A stretch of 64,000 nucleotides of DNA from Halorussus limi (GTDB lineage Archaea; Halobacteriota; Halobacteria; Halobacteriales; Haladaptataceae), in contig NZ_CP096659.1 in assembly GCF_023238205.1 (NCBI RefSeq), positions 3,117,626 to 3,181,625 of the forward strand, given 5' to 3'. Under the pieces are notes generated by a model. The model was not told the DNA's origin, did no database searches, and saw nothing but the letters and a program-made list of their open reading frames with translations. This document shows, one piece after another, positions 59,154 to 64,000 of this stretch (position 1 is its first letter; each line of letters begins with the position of its first letter). The position numbers and the translations under genes are program-made.

Positions 59154-59540
59154 GCCGCGGCCCTACGCCCGCGACTCCGATAAGCGTTCCTTCCCGCCGA
59201 GTGCCGGGGTCGAAGGCTCTCGGCGATCCGGTCGGACGTTGCCGCTCCGACCCGCGAGCGGCCGAGTTAGGAGCGGCTTTCTCCGTGCGGGAACCGATGT
59301 CACGGTCGGTGGTCCGCCGGGTCGTAACGGTGACGGAACCGACGGGTAACGAGACGACTACGGAGACGACCAGCACCCGGGCGACCGATTCGGAGGAACG
59401 GCCCGGCGTAAGCCACGTTTCGCACGGCTCTCTGTCGGCCTGAATACGAAAACCTCGGCTTCGAAGACACCTATCGCGGATTACTCGCCGACACGGTCGT
59501 TGCGCTTTATCTCCGTGCCTCCCGGAAACAGCACCGACGT
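59154..59540 (+). other. 387-base gap without a supported gene
   Basis: Between divergent genes. A plus-strand frame at 59201-59443 is Thr/Glu-rich at its end but has no ribosome site or recognised domain, so it is not called. A TATA-like ctttatc (~59509-59515) lies 27 bases before the gene at 59541. Confidence 0.5.
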
Positions 59541-60380
59541 ATGACAGCAGATACCTCGACACTGACGCGTACCGTAGCGGTCGGCCTCGCGGTGGTCCTC
59601 GTCGCCAGTCTCGGCGTCGGGTCCGTGGTCTCGACGACCCAAGACGCCGAGGGCGAATCCGCGACGGTCCGAATCGCGCACATGTCGCCCGACGCACCCG
59701 CGGTGGACGTGCAGGTGGACAATCAGACCGTCTTTCAGAACCTCGAATACGGTGACGTGACCGAGTTCACGGAACTCGAATCCGGCGAACATCAGGTCAC
59801 TATCGTCACCGCCGACAACGAGAGCGTCGTCTTCGAGGGACAACTCTCGCTCCGGGCCAACGAGAGTTACACCATCACCGCCGCGGGCGAAGTCTCGGAG
59901 AACGCGACGCAGGGCTTCGAACCCATCGCGCTCCGGACCGACCCCGCCGTCCCGAGCGAGAACGAGTCCGTCGTCAGACTCGCGCACTTCTCGCCGGACG
60001 CCGGGCCGATCGACGTGACACTCCGACAGTCCGGAGAGGTCGTCGCCGACAACCTGACGTTCGGCAACGCGACGGAGTACGCGACCCTCCCGTCGGGCGT
60101 CTACACGTTCGAGGTCCGGGCGGCCGCCGAGGACAACAACGGCACCGTGGTCGCGACGTTCAACGAGAGCCTCCTCGGCGGCACGGCCTACACCGCCTTC
60201 GCGGCCGGGTACGCCTCGCCCGAGGACGCGCCCGCCGACGCGCCGCTCCAGCTCTTCGTCGAGGTGGACGCCGGCGGCGAGACGAACGCGAGCGAGACCC
60301 AGCGCACCGACCGGGCCCGACAGCCAGAACAGGCCGAGGAGACGACCACGGCACCGGGCGAGACGACGACCGAAGCGTAA
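59541..60380 (+). CDS. DUF4397-domain exported protein
   Basis: 279 residues. Hydrophobic N-terminal signal (VAVGLAVVLVASLGVGSVVS) with no lipobox. Two DUF4397 repeats begin at VRIAHMSPDAPAVDVQVDN and VRLAHFSPDAGPIDVTLRQ, each a beta-sandwich, followed by a Thr/Glu-rich tail (EETTTAPGETTTEA). Probably an extracellular, glycan- or surface-associated protein. After the stop, a near copy of the last codons plus stop occurs again in frame. Confidence 0.82.
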   Translation: MTADTSTLTRTVAVGLAVVLVASLGVGSVVSTTQDAEGESATVRIAHMSPDAPAVDVQVDNQTVFQNLEYGDVTEFTELESGEHQVTIVTADNESVVFEGQLSLRANESYTITAAGEVSENATQGFEPIALRTDPAVPSENESVVRLAHFSPDAGPIDVTLRQSGEVVADNLTFGNATEYATLPSGVYTFEVRAAAEDNNGTVVATFNESLLGGTAYTAFAAGYASPEDAPADAPLQLFVEVDAGGETNASETQRTDRARQPEQAEETTTAPGETTTEA

Positions 60381-60443
60381 CGCGCGACCGAAACGGAGCG
60401 AACGACCGAGGCGTAACGAACGCCCGAAGCGGAATCCGGCGGT

Positions 60444-60938
60444 TCAGCCGTCGCTGTCCTTCCCGATTTTCTCAGCGACCGCGGCCAACTGCTCGCGGCG
60501 CTGGTCGCGCGCGGCGTCCCGGAGCGCCCGCTGGTTCTCGGTCGGGCAGTCGAGGTCCGGCACCTCGGTCGGCGTGCCGTCGTCGTCCAGCGCCACGAAC
60601 GTGAAGAAAGAGGTGGTCGTCTCGCGCTCCTCGCCCTTCCGGGGGTCCTCGGCGCGAACGTCCACCTTCACGTCGATGCTGGTCCGCCCCGTGTCGAAGA
60701 CGAACGCCTCCACGACGGCGACTTCGCCGAGGTCGATGGGCGAGATGAAATCGACGTGGTCCATCGACGCCGTGACGCACTGGTAGTTCGAGAACCGCAT
60801 CGCGGCGATGGCGCCGCAGATGTCCATCCAGTGGAGGACCGCGCCCCCGAGCGCCCGGCCGAGGTTGTTGGTGTCGTTGGGCAACAGGAGTTCGGTCATC
60901 TCGGTGTAGGAGTCCATCAGCGTCGCTGTGTCCGTCAT
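60444..60938 (-). CDS. acyl-CoA thioesterase (hot-dog fold)
   Basis: 164 residues from ATG 60938 (MTDTATLMDSYTEM). Motifs of the acyl-CoA thioesterase YciA/BFIT family: LLPNDTNNLGRALGGAVLHWMD, ASMDHVDFISPIDLGEV and EAFVFDTGRTSIDVKVDV. It hydrolyses acyl-CoA to free acid and CoA. The C-terminal ~30 residues form a charged helix. Substrate chain length unknown. Confidence 0.88.
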   Translation of the reverse strand: MTDTATLMDSYTEMTELLLPNDTNNLGRALGGAVLHWMDICGAIAAMRFSNYQCVTASMDHVDFISPIDLGEVAVVEAFVFDTGRTSIDVKVDVRAEDPRKGEERETTTSFFTFVALDDDGTPTEVPDLDCPTENQRALRDAARDQRREQLAAVAEKIGKDSDG

Positions 60939-61182
60939 CGCTCGAAACGTCTCGCTCGGAGGCAATCCAGTTTTCGCCTTCCGGATTTTGGCTTGCCGTC
61001 GCCGTCTTCCGGCCAGAGTCACCGCGAAACGGACCGGTTATCGCTGTCGTTTCCTCGCGTAACGGCCCAATTCTCCGCGGAGAGGCGCCAGCAACCGAAC
61101 GCTCCCGACGCGGAACTCTCGGCACGCTGGTATTTCTCTCGTCACCGACAACGGTAAAAAGGGATAGCGTGTAAGGCGAACG

Positions 61183-62484
61183 ATGAGCGATTCAGCCGAG
61201 TTGGGCGCGGGAGACGGAGAGGGCAGCGTCCGCGTCCTCGGGACCGCCCACGTCTCCGCGGACAGCGTCGAGGAGGTCCGCGAGACCATCGACGAGGAGC
61301 GACCCGACGTGGTCGCGGTCGAACTCGACGAGGGCCGGTATCGCCAGATGAAAGGCGAGGTGGCCCAAGACCTCGAACCCTCGGACCTGCTCGAAGGGAA
61401 CACGGTCTTCCAGTTCATCGCCTACTGGATGCTGTCGTACGTGCAGGCCCAGATGGGCGACCGCTTCGACATCGAACCCGGCGCGGACATGCAGGCGGCC
61501 ATCGAGGCCGCCGAGGCCGTCGGGAGCGAGGTGGCGCTGGTGGACCGCGACATCCAGATGACCATCCAGCGGTTCTGGGCGCGCATGAGCGTCTTCGAGA
61601 AGTTGCGGATGGTCTGGGAACTCTGTCTGGCGATGGTCGGCATCGGCGAACCCGAGGAGGACGAGGAGTTCGACGTCGCGGACCTGACCGACGGCGACGT
61701 GGTGACGGCGATGATGGAGGAGTTCCGCCAGTTCTCGCCCGGCGGGGCCGAAGCACTCATCGACGAGCGCGACGCCTTCATCGCCCACCGACTCGTCGCC
61801 CTGCGGAAGGCGGGCCACGACGTGCTGGCGGTCGTCGGCGCGGGCCACCGCGCCGGCATCGAGGAGTATCTCGACCACCCCGAGCGCCTGCCTCCGATGG
61901 AAGAGTTGGTAGGCACCGAGTCGGGGAGTCGGTTCTCGCTGTTCAAGTTGTTCGGCTACCTGATGACGGTCGGCTTCCTCGCGTTCTTCTTCCTGCTGTT
62001 CATGGCCGGCGTGCGCGACACGTTCCTGCTGAAGGTGTTCGGGGCGTGGTTCCTCTTTAACGGCATCTTCGCGTTCGGACTGGCGAAACTGGCGGGCGCG
62101 CGCTGGACCTCCGCGGGCGTCGGCGGCGCGGTGGCGTGGCTGACCAGCGTCAACCCGCTGCTCGCGCCGGGGTGGTTCGCGGGCTACGTCGAACTCAAGT
62201 ACACCTCGGTCAACGTCGGCGACATCGCCAAACTCAACGACATCCTCTCCGACGAGGAGAGTCCGCTCCGCGACATTCTGGGCCGGATGCTCGACGTGCC
62301 GCTGTTCCGACTCATCGCCATCGTGGCGATGACCAACGTCGGGAGCATGATAGCGAGTTTCGCGTTCCCGTTCGTCGTCCTGCCGCTGCTGGGGTCCGAA
62401 GTCGGTGGCGTCGCCCAGATAACCGACTGGATGATAGAGGGCGCGCGCAACAGCGCAGATATCATCGTGCAGGCACTGACATGA
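61183..62484 (+). CDS. TraB/GumN (PrgY-like) family membrane protein
   Basis: 433 residues. N-terminal TraB domain: VLGTAHVSADSVEEVRETI, VVAVELDEGRYRQM, and VVGAGHRAGIEEYLDHPE with the GxxH motifs considered catalytic in this putative protease-like family. The C-terminal half has about five membrane helices (from GYLMTVGFLAFFFLLFMAG on). Enterococcal members silence peptide pheromones. A gtaaaaag TATA-like element is 27 bases upstream. The stop overlaps the next gene (ATGA), a membrane metalloprotease, suggesting a functional pair. Confidence 0.87.
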   Translation: MSDSAELGAGDGEGSVRVLGTAHVSADSVEEVRETIDEERPDVVAVELDEGRYRQMKGEVAQDLEPSDLLEGNTVFQFIAYWMLSYVQAQMGDRFDIEPGADMQAAIEAAEAVGSEVALVDRDIQMTIQRFWARMSVFEKLRMVWELCLAMVGIGEPEEDEEFDVADLTDGDVVTAMMEEFRQFSPGGAEALIDERDAFIAHRLVALRKAGHDVLAVVGAGHRAGIEEYLDHPERLPPMEELVGTESGSRFSLFKLFGYLMTVGFLAFFFLLFMAGVRDTFLLKVFGAWFLFNGIFAFGLAKLAGARWTSAGVGGAVAWLTSVNPLLAPGWFAGYVELKYTSVNVGDIAKLNDILSDEESPLRDILGRMLDVPLFRLIAIVAMTNVGSMIASFAFPFVVLPLLGSEVGGVAQITDWMIEGARNSADIIVQALT

Positions 62485-63098
62485 GGGTGGGCAACGTCCG
62501 GTTCGGCAAGCGCGAACTGCTCGACATCTCGGTCGCGTGGGCGGCCCTCACCGTCGCCTTCGCGGTGTTCTTCGGCGGCGGCGGGCGGGCGATTCTCTAC
62601 CGCCCCGGCGTCCTCGTCGGCCTGCTCCCGGCGAGTCTCGTGACCGCGGGACTGGGCTTCCTGCTCCACGAGATGGCTCACAAGGTCACGGCGATTCGGT
62701 ACGGACAGGTCGCCGAGTTCCGCGCCGACTACGGCATGCTGTTTCTGGCCGTCGCCGGCGCGCTGGCCGGGTTCCTCTTCGCCGCGCCGGGCGCGGTGTA
62801 CCATCAGGGCCGGGCGACGCTCCGGGAGAACGGTCTCATCGCGCTCGCCGGGCCGCTGACCAACGTCGCGCTCGGAATGGTGTTCTTCCCGCTAGAACTC
62901 CTGCTCGGCGGTGCGCTCGGGAGCGTCGCGGCGCTCGGCGTTCGCATCAACTTCCTGCTCGCTGGCTTCAACATGATTCCGTTCGGCCCCCTCGACGGCA
63001 ACACGGTCAAGAAGTGGAGCGTCCCGGCGTTCGTCGGGTTCGGCCTCCCCTGCTTCGCGCTGGCGGCGTGGGCGCTGTTCGGCTTCTCGTTCCTCTGA
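62481..63098 (+). CDS. M50-type membrane metalloprotease (site-2 protease-like)
   Basis: 205 residues, about six membrane helices. Zinc motif HEMAHK (His63, Glu64, His67) lies in the second helix region and the second metal site NMIPFGPLDGNTV near the C-terminus. Family members cleave peptides within the membrane; haloarchaeal short forms have unknown substrates. ATG overlaps the TraB-family stop. Confidence 0.87.
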   Translation: MRVGNVRFGKRELLDISVAWAALTVAFAVFFGGGGRAILYRPGVLVGLLPASLVTAGLGFLLHEMAHKVTAIRYGQVAEFRADYGMLFLAVAGALAGFLFAAPGAVYHQGRATLRENGLIALAGPLTNVALGMVFFPLELLLGGALGSVAALGVRINFLLAGFNMIPFGPLDGNTVKKWSVPAFVGFGLPCFALAAWALFGFSFL

Positions 63099-63105
63099 GT
63101 CGGGG

Positions 63106-63366
63106 TCAGCGCTCGCCGGCCTCTCGCTTCTGGCCGTCCTCACCCAGCACGATTTCGTCGGCAGTCACCGACTCGACGTGGGTCTCCTGAAACGTGTAGT
63201 CGCCTTGGTCGCCCCAGTCGAGTCGCTCCTTGACCGCCTCGGACACCGACGACTTTGGGTCGACGTGGGCGACGCCCGCGTCTACCTTCTCGACGGTGCC
63301 GATTTCCTCCCCGTCGGGACCGACGACTCGCTTGCCCTCGTCGTCTTCGCTGAGTGGCTGATTCAC
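63106..63366 (-). CDS. PRC-barrel-like small protein
   Basis: 86 residues with GTG start at 63366 (reads VNQPLSEDDEGK). The core RVVGPDGEEIGTVEKVDAGVAHVDP is a PRC-barrel-type strand pattern; the rest is acidic. These small haloarchaeal proteins may bind RNA or partners; function unknown. Convergent with the protease gene. A TTG upstream in frame is a weaker start. Confidence 0.7.
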   Translation of the reverse strand: MNQPLSEDDEGKRVVGPDGEEIGTVEKVDAGVAHVDPKSSVSEAVKERLDWGDQGDYTFQETHVESVTADEIVLGEDGQKREAGER

Positions 63367-63467
63367 GAGTGTACGCCCAACGCGTTTCGCCAAGAGTCCT
63401 GTGGGCGCGGGCTGATAGGAGCAGTGATGAAGTCGATTTCGGGGGCGAGTCGGACCCGAAACCGGTG

Positions 63468-64000
63468 TTACGAGTCGGCGACTACGTTCCGGAAGTCGAA
63501 GCGCGCGCCGCCGTCCTCGCTCTCGGTTATCGTCACCGTCCAGTCGTACACCTCGGCGAGTTCCTCGACGAACGCGAGGCCGAGTCCGGTCCCGCCGTTG
63601 TCGGACGCGGTCGTGAACCCCGCCTCGAAGACCTGTTCGCGCTCCTCGACGGGGATGCCCGCCCCGTCGTCGGCGACGTAGAACCCCGTCGGCGCGTCGC
63701 CGACCGCGACGGTTACGTCGTCGCCGCCGTGTTTCACCGCGTTCTCGAACAGGTTGCGGAACAGGTGGCGGACGTACGTCGCGTCGGCCTGAATCGCGCG
63801 GTCGACGGTCACCGCTAGCGTCGCGTCGGGCGCCTCCACCTCCTCCCACGCCTCGTGCGCGACCGTCGAGAGGGGTACCGTCGTACACTCGTCGACCGCC
63901 TCGCGGCCCTTGGTCAGCACCAGCATCACGTCTATCATGTCCTCGATGCGGTCGAACGCCTCCGTCACGTACTCGACCGCCTCGGAGTCGGACTCGTCCG
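63468..64000 (-). CDS. sensor histidine kinase, C-terminal part (5' end outside the window)
   Basis: The minus-strand frame runs off the window end; a GTG at 63968 is internal, since the frame continues open upstream with helical, acidic codons. Seen: a dimerisation-like helix (FDRIEDMIDVMLVLTKGRE), N-box LFENAVKHGGD, G1 box FYVADDGAGIP and G2 box GGTGLGLAFVEELAEVY. This is the HATPase_c kinase domain of a haloarchaeal two-component sensor; sensor inputs and the phosphorylated His lie outside. Cognate regulator not visible. Confidence 0.88.
   Translation of the reverse strand, partial: DESDSEAVEYVTEAFDRIEDMIDVMLVLTKGREAVDECTTVPLSTVAHEAWEEVEAPDATLAVTVDRAIQADATYVRHLFRNLFENAVKHGGDDVTVAVGDAPTGFYVADDGAGIPVEEREQVFEAGFTTASDNGGTGLGLAFVEELAEVYDWTVTITESEDGGARFDFRNVVADS

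Overview
The window is chromosomal DNA of a haloarchaeon (class Halobacteria). GC content is high, the proteins are strongly acidic (Asp/Glu-rich), and ribosomal proteins, Rpo4, aEF-1 beta, MBF1 and the glutamyl-tRNA synthetase are archaeal in type. Other haloarchaeal hallmarks are Bat-type regulators, HalOD1, HEWD and HVO_2753-type zinc-finger proteins, Tat lipoproteins, TATA boxes about 27 bases upstream of many start codons (leaderless transcripts), and GTGA/ATGA overlaps inside operons. I cannot fix the genus from sequence alone. No rRNA, tRNA, CRISPR array, insertion sequence or integrase was recognised.

Layout. 1-9.5 kb: end of a Y-family polymerase with repeated PCNA-binding-like motifs, a HerA-type ATPase, a Tat lipoprotein, an S9 peptidase, tpiA, MBF1, and the overlapping operon hisC-adenylate kinase-CDP-alcohol phosphatidyltransferase. 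9.7-15.5 kb: a very long Gln/His/Gly repeat protein, an isolated fused nuoCD gene, a SHOCT protein, an F420-type oxidoreductase and a DUF4349 lipoprotein. 15.5-18.2 kb: a long, highly structured RNA leader (or independent RNA), then RNase J and geranylgeranyl diphosphate synthase. 18.4-29.7 kb: a Bat-type regulator, gltX, lipoproteins, a PQQ propeller, a 52-residue zinc-finger protein, HalOD1, tmcA, cysK and a GNAT. 29.8-31.2 kb: rpl7ae-rps28e-rpl24e-ndk behind a leader that folds as a kink-turn.

31.2-41.3 kb: an AT-rich membrane-protein gene of foreign composition, a glycerophosphodiesterase, a sodium/solute symporter with a 46-residue partner, a penicillin acylase-like hydrolase and a two-gene MetE system. 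41.3-45.5 kb (minus strand): the translation/transcription cluster rpl21e-rpo4-DUF655-ksgA-mscS-hemK. 45.6-50.3 kb: PLP sulfur enzyme, MBL hydrolase, VOC protein, zinc finger plus aEF-1 beta, and a large FKBP with a chaperonin-like Gly/Met tail. 50.3-64 kb: a repeat-rich gap, a CARF-like regulator, RAD55-like and MinD-like ATPases, two orphan solute-binding proteins, a putative metal/iron-controlled gene with a perfect palindrome over its start codon, a DUF4397 protein, a thioesterase, a TraB-M50 membrane pair and part of a histidine kinase.

The most interesting signals are RNA-level. Many genes here look leaderless, yet rnj and rpl7ae have long leaders with strong Shine-Dalgarno sites and extensive complementary stems. 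That fits feedback control by the encoded RNA-binding or RNA-degrading protein. DNA palindromes upstream of a WtpA-like gene and across the start of the gene at 57758 suggest metal-responsive repression.
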